The translations under genes and the position numbers were made by a program. This document shows, one piece after another, positions 10,740 through 20,292 of a stretch of DNA of 64,000 nt; positions within the stretch are counted from its first letter, which is position 1, and each line of letters starts with the position of its first letter. The DNA is from Hydrogenophaga sp. NFH-34 (GTDB lineage: Bacteria; Pseudomonadota; Gammaproteobacteria; Burkholderiales; Burkholderiaceae_C): positions 1 through 64,000 of the forward strand of contig NZ_JACBGE010000011.1 of the NCBI RefSeq assembly GCF_021401345.1, read 5' to 3'. The notes below the pieces were generated by a model. The model was not told the DNA's origin. It did not search any database and was given only the letters and a program-made list of their open reading frames with translations.

Positions 10740-11579
10740 TCAGCGGGCCAGCGCTTGCAGGCTGTTGTCGATGGCTGCCGCCGTGTCCAGCGGAATTTCC
10801 ATGGGAAAGAGGTGGCTGCCAGGCAGCATGTTCAGGCGTTCAGGGTGCTGTTTGCCCACCAGACGCTGCGTCATCGCCATGCCCACCTGCTTCATTTCCA
10901 GCGATTCGGTGCCGCCCAGGAAGGCCACCGGGCACTGCAGGGGGTGCTTGCGCAGCAAGCGGTCCAGGTTGTGGGGCAGGGTGTTGTAAATGGCGGTTTC
11001 GACATCGCGGTCGAAAACCAGCTGTCGCTGTCGGCCGTTTGGCGTGTCCACGTCCACCGTGCCGTGCTCGATGTAGTCGCGCAATACCTGCGGGTCCCAG
11101 CGGGCAAAGGCCTTTTTGTGCTGAAAGTGAGCCAGTGCCTCGTCGGCGCCGGGCCAGGTGTTGCGGCGCTTGCGGCTGATCTTGCCCGGCGAGAGCGATC
11201 CCACCAACTGGGTGTGTTTGGCCAGGGCCAGCGCACGGGCGCGCCAGCCACCGAGCACGGGCGAGTCGAGCAGCAGCACCCCGCGCACCGGGTGGCCACC
11301 CAGCGTTGGGTGGCGGGCGGCGCACATAAGGCTGAGAAAGCCGCCCAGCGAATGCCCGACCAGCCAGGCCCCTTTGCCATGCCGCTCGATCTCGGGACCG
11401 GCAAAGTCGGCCAGTTGCTGCACCAGGAGCGGCCAGTTGCTGGTGACCGGGTACTGGGGTGCATGCCCGAACTTCTCCACGGCCCGCACCGTGTAACCCC
11501 GCGCGCGCAGGCTGCGAAAGAGCACCCCGTACGTGCTGGCCGGGAAGCTGTTGGCGTGGGAAAAGATGATCAGCGGCAT
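10740..11579 (-). CDS. Alpha/beta hydrolase
   Basis: 279 aa. The nucleophile elbow is GHSLGG, the oxyanion region is FSHANSFPAS near the N-terminus, and a late catalytic His lies in GSHLFPME. There is no signal peptide, so it is probably cytoplasmic. The substrate is unknown. Confidence 0.85.
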   Translation of the reverse strand: MPLIIFSHANSFPASTYGVLFRSLRARGYTVRAVEKFGHAPQYPVTSNWPLLVQQLADFAGPEIERHGKGAWLVGHSLGGFLSLMCAARHPTLGGHPVRGVLLLDSPVLGGWRARALALAKHTQLVGSLSPGKISRKRRNTWPGADEALAHFQHKKAFARWDPQVLRDYIEHGTVDVDTPNGRQRQLVFDRDVETAIYNTLPHNLDRLLRKHPLQCPVAFLGGTESLEMKQVGMAMTQRLVGKQHPERLNMLPGSHLFPMEIPLDTAAAIDNSLQALAR

Positions 11580-11700
11580 GGTTCAAGAATGCAGGGAAGC
11601 GTCAGCAGCGATCTGCGAGGCGGTGGCGTGAGGGCAGTGACTCCTGCCAGGGTGACTCTGCTGGATGCCCGCCTGCGCGGGCATGACGGCGCTTCGCCCG

Positions 11701-11897
11701 CGACCCGCGCAGCAGTGGCGCATGGGGGCCAGAATCCCGCGCCGGGCCGTTCCCAAGCGGGATTCGCACCCCCTCGGGGGGCAGCGACCCGCGCAGCGGT
11801 GGAGCGTGGGGGCCAGAAGCCCGCGCCGGGCCGTTCCCAAGCGGGATTCGCACCCCCTCGGGGGGCAGCGACCCGCGCAGCGGCTGAGCGTGGGGGC
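11701..11897. repeat. 84-bp tandem repeat, two full copies and one partial
   Basis: Units begin at 11701, 11785 and 11869 with a period of exactly 84 bp. Each contains GACCCGCGCAGC and ends with the CCCCCTCGGGGGG hairpin. The repeat fills most of the 327-bp gap between the hydrolase and anbu genes. The CCCCTCGGGGG motif recurs inside mutS. Confidence 0.85.
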
Positions 11898-11906
11898 CCA
11901 CATTTT

Positions 11907-12737
11907 TCAGATCAGCTTTTCCTTCGGGCTGCTGATCTTGCGCAGCGGCAGCGCGCGCGCGCCTTCGCAGCGCAGCGGCACTTCGGTGTGACTGCCGTCC
12001 CAGGTGGGGTGCTCGATACCGTCGAACACCTCGCGCAGCTTCTCGCCCCAGACCCGGCGCACCATCAGGAAATACGGGTTGTTTTCGTCGATACAGGTGA
12101 TCTTGTCGCTTTGCAGGCGGTCGGCCTCATAGACCACGAGGTCCAGCGGCAGGCCCACCGACAGGTTGGACTTGAGGGTGCTGTCCATCGACACCAGCAC
12201 GCACTTGGCGGCTTCGTCCAGTGGTGTGTCGGGGGTGATCACGCGGTCCAGCACCGGCTTGCCGTATTTGGATTCACCGATCTGGAAGAACGGCGTTTCG
12301 GGCGTGGCCTCGATGAAGTTACCGGCCGAATAGACCTGGAACAGGCGCATGCCTTCGCTGCCGATCTGGCCACCAAAGATCATGGACACGTTGAAGTCCA
12401 CACCGGCGTTCTTGAGCGCCTCGCCGTCGCGTTCGAACACGTGGCGCACGGCGGCGCCCAGCACCCGTGCGGCGTCGAACATGCTGCGGGCGTTCCAGAT
12501 GGTGATCGGCTCGCCGCCTTCTTCATCGGGCGGCAACTGCTCGATCTGCAGGATCTCGCGCACCGACTGCGAGATGGAGAGGTTGCCGGCCGAGAGCAGG
12601 CACATGAAGCGGTCGCCCGGCTTCTCGTAGACGATCATCTTGCGGAAGGTGCTGATCTGGTCCAGCCCCGCATTGGTGCGGGAGTCGGAGAGAAAGACCA
12701 GGCCGGCCTTGAGCTTGACGGCAACACAGTAGGTCAT
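11907..12737 (-). CDS. Anbu (ancestral beta-subunit) proteasome-like peptidase
   Basis: 276 aa of the Ntn-hydrolase fold. The start [20 protein letters not shown] gives an N-terminal Thr nucleophile after Met removal, with the expected Asp (residue 18) and Lys (residue 33). Anbu often sits with a transglutaminase-like, an ATP-grasp and an alpha-E gene; none is here. Its ATG overlaps the mutS stop as ATGA, so it appears translationally coupled to mutS. Confidence 0.88.
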   Translation of the reverse strand: MTYCVAVKLKAGLVFLSDSRTNAGLDQISTFRKMIVYEKPGDRFMCLLSAGNLSISQSVREILQIEQLPPDEEGGEPITIWNARSMFDAARVLGAAVRHVFERDGEALKNAGVDFNVSMIFGGQIGSEGMRLFQVYSAGNFIEATPETPFFQIGESKYGKPVLDRVITPDTPLDEAAKCVLVSMDSTLKSNLSVGLPLDLVVYEADRLQSDKITCIDENNPYFLMVRRVWGEKLREVFDGIEHPTWDGSHTEVPLRCEGARALPLRKISSPKEKLI

Positions 12738-15481
12738 GGGTTTCCAGCGATTTTTTTGAGGGTGTAGAGCTGCTCCAGCGCTTCGCGGGGCGACAGGGCG
12801 TCCGGGTCGATGGCGGCCAGCGCGGCCACCACCGGCGGGGTTTCGGCTTCGGGAGCGGCTGGCGGCGGCGCGAACAGGTCCACCTGCGAGCGGCTGCTTT
12901 CGCTGTGCGATTCCAGGGCCGCCAGCGCATGGCGCGCATGCTGCACCACGGCCGCCGGCACGCCGGCCAGGCGGGCGACCTGAATGCCGTAGCTGCGGCA
13001 GGCGGGCCCGGGTTCGATCTGGTGCAGGAAGACGATGCCGGCCTTGCCACCGCCTTCGGCCGCGCTCACGTGCACGTTGACGGCACCGTGGTGGCTGGCG
13101 GGGAATTCGGTCAGCTCGAAGTAATGGGTGGCGAACAGCGTGAAGCAGCGTGCCTTGTCATGCAGGTGGGCGGCGATGCCCCCGGCCAGCGCGAGGCCGT
13201 CGAAGGTCGAGGTGCCGCGGCCGATCTCGTCCATCAGCACCAGCGAATAGGCGCCCCCTGGACGGGGCTGTGCCCCGTCCTCCCCCCGAGGGGGGGCCGT
13301 AAGCTTGGGGCGGCCCGGCGCTTCCTTCGGTGTGACCGCGTTCAGGATCTGCGCCGCTTCGGTCATCTCGACCATGAAGGTGGATTGCGCGTTGGCCAGG
13401 TCGTCGGCGGCACCGATGCGGGTGTGGATGGCGTCGATAGGGCCCAGCCGGCAGCTCTGCGCCGGCACGTAGCTGCCCATGCTGGCCAGCAGGGCGATGA
13501 CCGCCACCTGGCGCATGTAGGTGCTCTTGCCGCCCATGTTGGGGCCGGTGATGACCTGCATGCGCGCCTTGGGACCCAGCACGGTGTCGTTGGCGATGAA
13601 GCTGCCGCCCGTGGTCTCGTTCAGGCGCGCTTCCACCACCGGGTGGCGGCCGCCACGGATTTCGATGCAGGGCTCGGGCGTGAAGGCCGGTTCGCTCCAG
13701 TTCAGCGTGAGCGAGCGCTCGGCGAGCGCACACAGCGCGTCCAGCGCGGCCATGGCGCGCGCCAGGCGGGTCAGCGGGTCGATGAAGGCCTGCAACTGGT
13801 CCAGCAGGTGTTCATAGAGCCACTTTTCGCGCGCTAGCGCCCGCTCCTGCGCGCTCAGGGCCTTGTCCTCGAAGGCCTTGAGTTCGGGGGTGATGAAGCG
13901 CTCGGCGTTTTTCAGCGTCTGGCGGCGGCGGTAGTCGTCGGGCACCTTGTCGATCTGGCCCTGGGTGACCTCGATGTAGAAGCCGTGCACCTTGTTGTAT
14001 TGCACGCGCAGGTTGGCGATGCCGGTGCGCGCGCGCTCGCGGGTCTCCAGGTCGATGAGGAAACCGTCGCAGTTGGTCTGGATGGCGCGCAGCTCGTCGA
14101 GCTCGGTATCGAAGCCGTCGGCGATCACGCCGCCATCGCGCACCAGCGCCGCCGGTTCGGGCTGGATGGCCTGGGTCAGCAGTTCGGCGCAGCCGGCCGG
14201 TGGCATCAGATCGGCGGCGGTGCGGGCCAGCAAGGCGGGGGTTTCGGGGCCGAGGGCGCTGGCCAGCGACTGCGACAGGGCTTGCGCACGGGCCAGGGTC
14301 TGGGTCAGGCCGACCAGCTCGCGCGGGCGCACCTGGCGCAGTGCGGTGCGGGCGGTGATGCGTTCCACATCGCTGGCGCCTTTGAGCGCGCTGCGCAGGC
14401 GCTGGAACAGGCCGTCGCGTAACCGCCCGATGGCGGCCAGCCGTTCGCGGGCCTGGGTGCGCTCGCGCTGGGGCTCCAGCAGCCACTGGCGCAGGGTGCG
14501 GCTGCCCATGCCGGTGTGGCAGGTGTCCAGCAGCGACAGCAGGGTGGGCTGGGTTTCGCCGCGCAGGGTGTGGGTGAGCTCCAGATTGCGGCGCGTGTTG
14601 AGCGGCAGGTCGATCAGGTCGCCACTGCGCGCCACCTGCAGGCTGCGCACGTGCGTGAGCGCCTGGCCCTGCGTGTGTTCGGCGTAGGCGAGCAGGGCGG
14701 CCGCCGCAGCGTGGGCGTCGCGCAGGTCCTGCGCGTCCCAGGCGGCCAGGCTGGCGGCCTGCAACTGTTCGAGCAGCTTGCGTTCGCCCAGCCCGGCGTC
14801 GAAGGCCCAGGCTGGCCGCACCACGGCCACGGTGCGTTGACCACTGGTCAGCGGCTGTGCCGCCAGGGCCTGCAGGCGTTTTTCGAACGTGGGCGTCACT
14901 TCGGCGCTGTAGAGCACTTCGCCGGGGTTGATGCGCGAGAGCCAGTCGGGCAGGTCGTCGCTGTCGCACTGCGCGAGGAAGACGATGCCCTGCGTGACCG
15001 AAAGCCAGGCCAGGCCCAGGCCGGTGCGCGCGCCGGGATGCACGGCCAGCAGCACCGCTTCGGCCTTTTCGGACAGCAATTCGGTGTCGGTCAGGGTGCC
15101 GGGCGTGACCACGCGCACCACCTTGCGCTCCACCGGTCCCTTGGCCGTGGCGACGTCGCCCACCTGCTCGCAGATGGCCACCGACTCGCCCAGTTTGATC
15201 AGCCGGGCCAGGTAGCTTTCCACCGAATGGAAGGGCACGCCAGCCATGATGACGGGCTCGCCGGCAGACTGGCCGCGCTGCGTGAGCGTGATGTCCAGCA
15301 GCCGCGCCGCCTTTTCGGCGTCGGCGAAGAACATCTCGTAGAAGTCACCCATGCGGTAGAACACCAGGGTGTGCGGGTACGACGCCTTGATGGCGAGGTA
15401 CTGCTGCATCATGGGGGTGTGGCGAGAATCGGAAGATCCTTGATTTTCCAGGGGATTTTCCATATCTCGTTGATTTTTCAA
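12734..15481 (-). CDS. mutS: DNA mismatch repair protein MutS
   Basis: 915 aa mismatch-recognition ATPase. The mismatch-binding Phe motif is [11 protein letters not shown], the Walker A is [13 protein letters not shown] (about residues 645-657) and the Walker B is [16 protein letters not shown]. An insertion of about 25 residues (about 717-743) sits directly before Walker B and is encoded by a GC-rich repeat containing a 9-bp hairpin and CCCCCCGAGGGGGG. The first Met is uncertain: 15463 and 15412 are alternatives, and the conserved part begins at MMQQYL. The integrated element starts just upstream and probably replaced the native promoter. Confidence 0.95.
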   Translation of the reverse strand: MKNQRDMENPLENQGSSDSRHTPMMQQYLAIKASYPHTLVFYRMGDFYEMFFADAEKAARLLDITLTQRGQSAGEPVIMAGVPFHSVESYLARLIKLGESVAICEQVGDVATAKGPVERKVVRVVTPGTLTDTELLSEKAEAVLLAVHPGARTGLGLAWLSVTQGIVFLAQCDSDDLPDWLSRINPGEVLYSAEVTPTFEKRLQALAAQPLTSGQRTVAVVRPAWAFDAGLGERKLLEQLQAASLAAWDAQDLRDAHAAAAALLAYAEHTQGQALTHVRSLQVARSGDLIDLPLNTRRNLELTHTLRGETQPTLLSLLDTCHTGMGSRTLRQWLLEPQRERTQARERLAAIGRLRDGLFQRLRSALKGASDVERITARTALRQVRPRELVGLTQTLARAQALSQSLASALGPETPALLARTAADLMPPAGCAELLTQAIQPEPAALVRDGGVIADGFDTELDELRAIQTNCDGFLIDLETRERARTGIANLRVQYNKVHGFYIEVTQGQIDKVPDDYRRRQTLKNAERFITPELKAFEDKALSAQERALAREKWLYEHLLDQLQAFIDPLTRLARAMAALDALCALAERSLTLNWSEPAFTPEPCIEIRGGRHPVVEARLNETTGGSFIANDTVLGPKARMQVITGPNMGGKSTYMRQVAVIALLASMGSYVPAQSCRLGPIDAIHTRIGAADDLANAQSTFMVEMTEAAQILNAVTPKEAPGRPKLTAPPRGEDGAQPRPGGAYSLVLMDEIGRGTSTFDGLALAGGIAAHLHDKARCFTLFATHYFELTEFPASHHGAVNVHVSAAEGGGKAGIVFLHQIEPGPACRSYGIQVARLAGVPAAVVQHARHALAALESHSESSRSQVDLFAPPPAAPEAETPPVVAALAAIDPDALSPREALEQLYTLKKIAGNP
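13251..13336. repeat. Intergenic-type GC repeat inside the mutS coding region
   Basis: The stretch contains the perfect hairpin GGACGGGGC-TGT-GCCCCGTCC (13260-13280) followed by CCCCCCGAGGGGGG. Related GC palindromes normally lie between genes, as at 11701-11897. Here it is read in frame and adds residues such as [13 protein letters not shown] to MutS. Confidence 0.7.
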
Positions 15482-15565
15482 GACTTTTCCCTCATCGCCA
15501 ACTCATCGCGCTAGAAATTTAGACTCCATCTACATGCATCAACATACAGCTACACTTCCATTTTT

Positions 15566-15633
15566 GGTGTAGTTTTTTTTGCCATCCTCAAGAAAACTAC
15601 ACCACGCAGAGCGGTGCAGAAAAAAACTACACC
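15566..15633. repeat. Integrase arm-type repeats (AACTACACC)
   Basis: GGTGTAGTT at 15566-15574 and AACTACACC at 15595-15603 and 15625-15633 form one inverted and two direct copies next to A/T tracts. They lie upstream of the integrase gene, where arm-type binding sites usually sit. Degenerate GATTTTCCA repeats at 15440-15495, next to the mutS start, are candidates for the crossover side. Both roles are inferred. Confidence 0.45.
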
Positions 15634-15678
15634 TAGCGAACACTTCAACTGAGTCACAGCACAACGGAGAGCACACCA

Positions 15679-16944
15679 ATGGAGTTCGATGCGCGACAGG
15701 CGAAGATTCTTGCACAAGGCTCAAACCTGACCTTCGACTCACATCCGGGCCTTAGGCTGACAGCCAGGCAAAGGAAGAAAACGTGGTCCTACCGGTACAG
15801 GAGTCCGGTGGACGATGCGCTTCGTCAGATCAAGATCGGGGAGTGGCCTTCCATGTCGTACCATGCGGCCGTTGCCAAGTGGGAAAAACTCAGGCAAGAC
15901 AGAGAAGATGGCCTCGACCCGGCACTGGAAAAGAAGAAACGTAGCAAGAGCAAAACGAGCACGCAAGCATCGGGTACAGAAAAAACCGTGAGGCAGGTAT
16001 GCGACATCTACCTGGCAGGGCACGTCAAGAATCGAGCCAAGAAGGGGCGAGATGAAGTCGCCCGAACTTTCGATACGATGCTCGGAGATATCGCAGACAT
16101 GCGAGCTATAGATGTGACGCGGAAGATCGCATTTGCACACATCAAGCAGTACGACCATATCCCCGTCCAGGCTTCAAACCTACGTCGTGAGCTTGGCGCT
16201 GCATGGGACTACTGCCTCGATTCAGGCGACCTACCCGATAACACGCCTAACTGGTGGCGGCAGATCCTTCGCGGGAAATTGAAGTCCAAAGGCCCCAAGA
16301 AGCTTGGTGTGCATAAGGGAACCGGCAAGAGAGTTTTAAGTCCGGATGAGGTCGGTGAACTTGTCCGATGGCTTCCTAACTTCTCCAGGGCTGTTAATGA
16401 TTTCTTGACAATCTATTTGTGGACCGCAGTTAGAGGGGCGGAAATTGAGAAAATAGAGGGAAGGGAAATATCAGAAGAGAAAACCGGGGTTTGGTGGACG
16501 ATTCCCAAGATCAAGACAAAGAACAAGAATCGCGACGATGCTGACGATCAGCGTGTCCCATTAATTGGAAGAGCCAGAGAGATAGTTCTTCGTCGAAAAG
16601 AAGCCTATGGCGATGGTTACTTGTTCCCATCAAGTGGGGAGTTGGGATACTTTACCCAGAAATCGGCCGGAGTGGCGGTATACCACCACATGCCATATAG
16701 TAGAACTACGCCCAATCGGGAAAGAGTGCGTCTCACAGTTGAAAACTGGGCGCCGCATGATTTGAGGCGAACAGCAAGGACGTTCCTTGCCTCACTGGGT
16801 TGTCCAAGAGATATTGGGGAGGTAATCCTTGGCCATATTTTGGAAGGCGTCGAGGGAACTTATAACCGATACACCTTTGACAAGGAAAGGAGGCATTGGT
16901 TAACTAAGCTGGACTCATATCTTGAGTCGCTTGTGAGCAGGTGA
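15679..16944 (+). CDS. P4-type tyrosine recombinase (integrase)
   Basis: 421 aa. A DUF4102-like N-terminal arm-binding region (LTFDSHPGLRLTAR...) is followed by a core domain and the catalytic set Arg252 (AVRGAEIE), His360-Arg363 (HDLRR), His386 (LGHILEG) and Tyr395 (YNRYTF). All expected residues are present, so it is probably active. It faces into the element, with mutS behind it, and marks the left boundary. The next gene overlaps its 3' end on the other strand. Confidence 0.93.
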   Translation: MEFDARQAKILAQGSNLTFDSHPGLRLTARQRKKTWSYRYRSPVDDALRQIKIGEWPSMSYHAAVAKWEKLRQDREDGLDPALEKKKRSKSKTSTQASGTEKTVRQVCDIYLAGHVKNRAKKGRDEVARTFDTMLGDIADMRAIDVTRKIAFAHIKQYDHIPVQASNLRRELGAAWDYCLDSGDLPDNTPNWWRQILRGKLKSKGPKKLGVHKGTGKRVLSPDEVGELVRWLPNFSRAVNDFLTIYLWTAVRGAEIEKIEGREISEEKTGVWWTIPKIKTKNKNRDDADDQRVPLIGRAREIVLRRKEAYGDGYLFPSSGELGYFTQKSAGVAVYHHMPYSRTTPNRERVRLTVENWAPHDLRRTARTFLASLGCPRDIGEVILGHILEGVEGTYNRYTFDKERRHWLTKLDSYLESLVSR

Positions 16945-17194
16945 CTCTGGATTTCCGAGCGCCAGTGTTTGCCGGTGGTGGAATATCAGAGACAGGTCTA
17001 TTCTCAGCCCACTCAACGATTTCACGGTAGAGCCAAGCTGATCTCCTTTGAGACAGTTGGCGCGGGGCAGGAAACTCGCCCTTGATGACCATAGAGTGGA
17101 TCAAGGAAGCGGAGAGTGTAGTCAGTCTCAGCACTTCATCATGCTCAAGATACAAGGGCGGAATTGAATCCAGTTTAGCCATGATGAACATCAT
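16904..17194 (-). CDS. AlpA-family excisionase/regulator
   Basis: 96 aa with a MerR-like winged helix: LYLEHDEVLRLTTLSASLIHSMVIKGEFPAPRQLS...RSAWLYREIVEWAENRP is the AlpA signature. AlpA proteins activate or assist excision by P4-type integrases. The last 41 bp overlap the integrase gene tail to tail. ATG 17182 is an alternative start. Confidence 0.85.
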   Translation of the reverse strand: MMFIMAKLDSIPPLYLEHDEVLRLTTLSASLIHSMVIKGEFPAPRQLSQRRSAWLYREIVEWAENRPVSDIPPPANTGARKSRVTCSQATQDMSPA

Positions 17195-17247
17195 GGAGTA
17201 AACAAAAGAAAGTCAATTCTCAAATGTCGCAGCAGGAAGGGGGGAAT

Positions 17248-17478
17248 TCAATAGCTGCGGCAAACTGAGTATTGCACGCATCGGACCCCGTTTCGTTTGA
17301 AATCTGCGAGATGAGTGAGCCCACAATCGATCAGATCTCGCTCAAGCGAATCAAGGTCGGAATCATCCAGGCATGCGATCTCCAGCACCATCTGACCTGG
17401 GTAGCTGGACAGGTAGTAGCGCACCCAGGTGGTGTTGGCCACCAGCTCCGCAATGCGCATGAAGCGCTCAAGCTTCAT
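17248..17478 (-). CDS. Hypothetical protein
   Basis: 76 aa, compact mixed alpha/beta (LSSYPGQMVLEIACLDDSDLDSLERDL). I recognise no family. Its start overlaps the stop of the upstream 115-aa gene as ATGA, so the two form a coupled pair. Confidence 0.6.
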   Translation of the reverse strand: MKLERFMRIAELVANTTWVRYYLSSYPGQMVLEIACLDDSDLDSLERDLIDCGLTHLADFKRNGVRCVQYSVCRSY

Positions 17479-17822
17479 CTCGCTTTCCCGGAAGCAAGGG
17501 CGTCGATTTGCTCTGTTCGGAGTCTTTTAACAATCTCCGGTGACTTCCCTATATTGCACGTCCTATGGGCCTCTCGAAGATCGCCATACTTCAATGGACC
17601 GTCAAATGGCATCAGATTTTCTCGAAGCACTTCTTTCACGCATGAGTTTTCGGCGGTGATGGTTTCTGGTTGAATCAGTAGTTCATCATTTGCGCTGCGC
17701 ATTTGAAGAACAATGGCGGAAATAATTGCGCAGAGGATTACGAAGGCAAATGAGACGGCAAACAAGTTGGACCAATCGCCATGATCTTTTGATTTTGTTG
17801 CTCGCATATTTTGGTGCCCCAT
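17475..17822 (-). CDS. Hypothetical single-pass membrane protein
   Basis: 115 aa. One transmembrane helix at residues about 19-40 (NLFAVSFAFVILCAIISAIVL) is followed by a polar domain with two Cys, probably periplasmic. Lower GC than the chromosome. It is the first gene of a coupled pair. Confidence 0.6.
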   Translation of the reverse strand: MGHQNMRATKSKDHGDWSNLFAVSFAFVILCAIISAIVLQMRSANDELLIQPETITAENSCVKEVLRENLMPFDGPLKYGDLREAHRTCNIGKSPEIVKRLRTEQIDALASGKAR

Positions 17823-17865
17823 AATGGATTTGTGAATGTAGGATTATTTTCTATACGATCGATAT

Positions 17866-18933
17866 TCAAACCTCCTCGAAGATGCTGATCTGTCTTTTTT
17901 CATTGATGGGCTTCATCAGGAACACACGACTTGATCTCGAATCAAGGGCGTTGTCCGGATCACGCATGCTGTCGGCCAGGGCGATAAACCTTTCACGATC
18001 AGCTTCACCGCGGAGCACTCGGAAGTCGGTATCTACGACCTGGTTGACCCGAGCCCACTGGTTCCAAGCGAAGCTGCGTCCCAGACCCACGCACGTGTTG
18101 CTCGAAGGGAAGCAGTCGGCGTTGCGAACCAGGTCTTCCCACTTGGCTCCGAACTCGACCTCATCGAATCGACTGTGCTTGCCGGTCAATGCACGGCGTT
18201 CCAGCCGGAGGGCATCCTCAAGAAGCTCAGGGTGGTGGGCAGCCAGCCAGAACAGCTCCCAGTGTTTGGATGCCGGGCAGAAGAAGCAAGCGCTCTTGAT
18301 GGGAACCATGTCCGCGCCGATCGATTGGGCAATGGCCCGCACGCACTCAGTGCGCGTCCATTCGATGATCTGAAGCGGGTAGAGATAGGCGAAGTCAGCA
18401 TCGTGCTCGGGCAGGTTCTTCGAGCGCCGCAAGTCGGCCCGGCCGCAGTCGTATCCGATCAGCTTTGTGATGCGCCTGCCCTCTGCCTGTGCTCGCTCCC
18501 ATATGGGGTGCGGGGGCTTAGCAGCGGGACCACGCTTGCACCCTTTGATGAATTGGTCTTGTGGCCCCTGCTTCCACTTGATGCTGCAGCTCTTCATGCC
18601 GAAGGCCAAAGAGGGCAGCGTCTCGTTCTTCCAGCAGTTCCCGTAGAGGTCGGAGTAGCCGGTACGCTCCAAGGTCTTCTTACGCACCGTTTCGATCAAC
18701 GGCCAGCCCCAACTTGCCAGGATAGTGTTCATCCGCTCGGCGTGCGTGATGCTCCCGGGCTTTTCACCGCCTGTGTCAGCGAAGGTGATGAGTTCAGGTT
18801 TGATCCCGGCCTCATGTAGAGCCACCAGCATCGCCGTGGAATCGACGCCGGAGCCAAAGCAAACCGCCAGGAGCTTGCCATCCAGAGCCGCGTGGAGGGC
18901 GTCGATCTGGTGTGGCATGAGGATGGCGCTCAT
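17866..18933 (-). CDS. PAPS-reductase-like PP-loop protein
   Basis: 355 aa of the PAPS reductase/DndC superfamily. The PP-loop is FGSGVDSTAML at about residues 26-36. Cys pairs (CSIKWK, CFFCPASKHWE) could hold a cluster or Zn. These mobile-element members are not sulfate-assimilation enzymes in any obvious way; roles suggested elsewhere include nucleic-acid sulfur modification, but no dnd partner genes are present. The start overlaps the stop of the HD gene (ATGA). Confidence 0.75.
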   Translation of the reverse strand: MSAILMPHQIDALHAALDGKLLAVCFGSGVDSTAMLVALHEAGIKPELITFADTGGEKPGSITHAERMNTILASWGWPLIETVRKKTLERTGYSDLYGNCWKNETLPSLAFGMKSCSIKWKQGPQDQFIKGCKRGPAAKPPHPIWERAQAEGRRITKLIGYDCGRADLRRSKNLPEHDADFAYLYPLQIIEWTRTECVRAIAQSIGADMVPIKSACFFCPASKHWELFWLAAHHPELLEDALRLERRALTGKHSRFDEVEFGAKWEDLVRNADCFPSSNTCVGLGRSFAWNQWARVNQVVDTDFRVLRGEADRERFIALADSMRDPDNALDSRSSRVFLMKPINEKRQISIFEEV

Positions 18934-19466
18934 ACCAACCTCGACAGGTTGATCTCCTGAATTTGCTTGAGCGCCAGAGCATGCAGTCGGCGATCGGCTC
19001 TGCCAAGCACATACAGTAGATCCTGGCGTTCAGGGACATATACCCTTGCGAACTTGGGATCGTGCAGGGCAATCGACGAGGTATTGCTGATGAGGTCGGC
19101 GCACTTGATCGTCTGAACCCATCCAGGGGCTGCAGCCAGTCGGGCACGCGCCAAGGCCTTGCGAGTGGCACGGTTGCCCTCACCCAGGTCAGAAAGGAGG
19201 GTGACTCCATGCGCCACCTCGACACCGAATCGGCTTTCGATCTCGGCCTCCGAGATGCCGCAGTCCTCTCTCGTGTCATGGAGATAGGCCGTGGCCAACA
19301 TCCCACCGACCGAGACTTCCGAAATCCATTCGGCGGCGACGGCCGAGACCGTCCCCGCGACCTCGGCAAGGTGGGTGAAGTAGGGATCGCCTGTGTATTT
19401 ACGCTTCTGGCCTGCGTGAGCCTGAAGCGCAAAGGTCATTGCATCAAAGGCGAGGGATTGCTGCAT
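18930..19466 (-). CDS. HD-domain hydrolase, SpoT/Mesh1-like
   Basis: 178 aa. The layout ALQAHAGQKRKYTGDPYFTH, then AYLHDTREDCG (HD pair), then TIKCADLISNT matches the small-alarmone-hydrolase group (HD_4). It could degrade (p)ppGpp or a related nucleotide. There is no synthetase domain. It is translationally coupled to the PP-loop gene. Confidence 0.75.
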   Translation of the reverse strand: MQQSLAFDAMTFALQAHAGQKRKYTGDPYFTHLAEVAGTVSAVAAEWISEVSVGGMLATAYLHDTREDCGISEAEIESRFGVEVAHGVTLLSDLGEGNRATRKALARARLAAAPGWVQTIKCADLISNTSSIALHDPKFARVYVPERQDLLYVLGRADRRLHALALKQIQEINLSRLV

Positions 19467-19601
19467 GTGAGTCCTGGAATCGGGCTCTTCGTGAGCCTTA
19501 ACCCAGAATCACATGCAGCAAGTGCAAATCAAGTCTGAAAAGAGTGAAATCAGCCCCTCGGATCGGCGCAGTAGCAGGCGGACGGCGGTACAGCGCAGGC
19601 T

Positions 19602-19748
19602 TCAAGGCGGGCTCTGCTTGAGCACCACATCGCCAATGGTGTACGCAACGATCGCCAGTGCCAAAAGGCCGATGAGGGCGAGGATCGGGACAAGTTCCAC
19701 GTTCCTTTGCCAGAAGCTTTCTGGGCTATCGATTTCAGTGTGATTCAT
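19602..19748 (-). CDS. Small single-pass membrane protein
   Basis: 48 aa: a polar N-terminus, one hydrophobic helix (LVPILALIGLLALAIVAYTIG) and a short tail. I chose the ATG at 19748 because the longer frame runs through the recurrent AAATTT palindrome at 19759-19780, which ends 11 bp upstream of this ATG. Confidence 0.5.
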   Translation of the reverse strand: MNHTEIDSPESFWQRNVELVPILALIGLLALAIVAYTIGDVVLKQSPP

Positions 19749-19758
19749 GGCTGTTTTC

Positions 19759-19780
19759 GAGCGCTCAAATTTGGACGCTG
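19759..19780. repeat. AAATTT palindrome, copy 1
   Basis: Copy 1 of the six-copy element palindrome (core GCGCYCAAATTTGRGCGC); this one reads GCGCTCAAATTTGGACGC. It ends 11 bp before the start of the 48-aa membrane protein, so it could act as an operator. Copy 6 is nearly its reverse complement. Confidence 0.7.
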
Positions 19781-19842
19781 CTCTGTGGATGGATGATGGC
19801 CGAAGGCATGCATGGCAGACAGGCGTTGAGTGACCATCACGT

Positions 19843-20292
19843 TCAAAGGACATCCTCCTTCTCACATTGGATGACAGTCGCCACCGGCTCGGGGTCATGC
19901 GTGCAGCGCAACTGAAGTCCGTAGTGCGTCACACCCGGAGAGTTGGGGTTGGGGTCGCGGTGGTCGGCTAGCGCCTTGTCCAGCACCTTCTGCACCTCGT
20001 AGGCACGCCTACCAGCCAGGTGAACTCGGGTGTTGTGGATGCCCAGTGAAGCGCCTGGCAAGAAACCAAGAGCACGACTCATCTCGTGAGTCAGACTCTC
20101 GATGCGATCAGCGATCTCGCAGAAGCGGTCGGCGTTCTCGACCCGGTAGGTGGGGACACGCTCGAAGCGGAATGCATGGCTGATTTCTCGAACCTGCCCG
20201 ATGGCCAGGCGGCTGTACAGGTCCAGCGCCGCGGAGATGGCGTCAGCCTGCTCAGGGGTAACTTCGATAGTGATGCGGGTCTTAGCGGTCAT
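19843..20292 (-). CDS. Hypothetical phage/ICE protein
   Basis: 149 aa. It starts TKTRITIEVTPEQADAISAALDLYSRLAIGQ and looks like a small alpha/beta protein. Similar ORFs occur in large phages and plasmids without known function. It overlaps the upstream 81-aa gene by 11 bp. Confidence 0.65.
   Translation of the reverse strand: MTAKTRITIEVTPEQADAISAALDLYSRLAIGQVREISHAFRFERVPTYRVENADRFCEIADRIESLTHEMSRALGFLPGASLGIHNTRVHLAGRRAYEVQKVLDKALADHRDPNPNSPGVTHYGLQLRCTHDPEPVATVIQCEKEDVL

Noticed and set aside
11583-11903. Two overlapping frames of about 100 aa in the 84-bp repeat
   Set aside because: Their repeats come from the DNA repeat; no start signal or family.
9009-12767. Long plus-strand frames (562 aa and 670 aa) over the PAS kinase, hydrolase and anbu
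   Set aside because: They mirror third-position GC of well-supported minus-strand genes and lack any recognisable motif.
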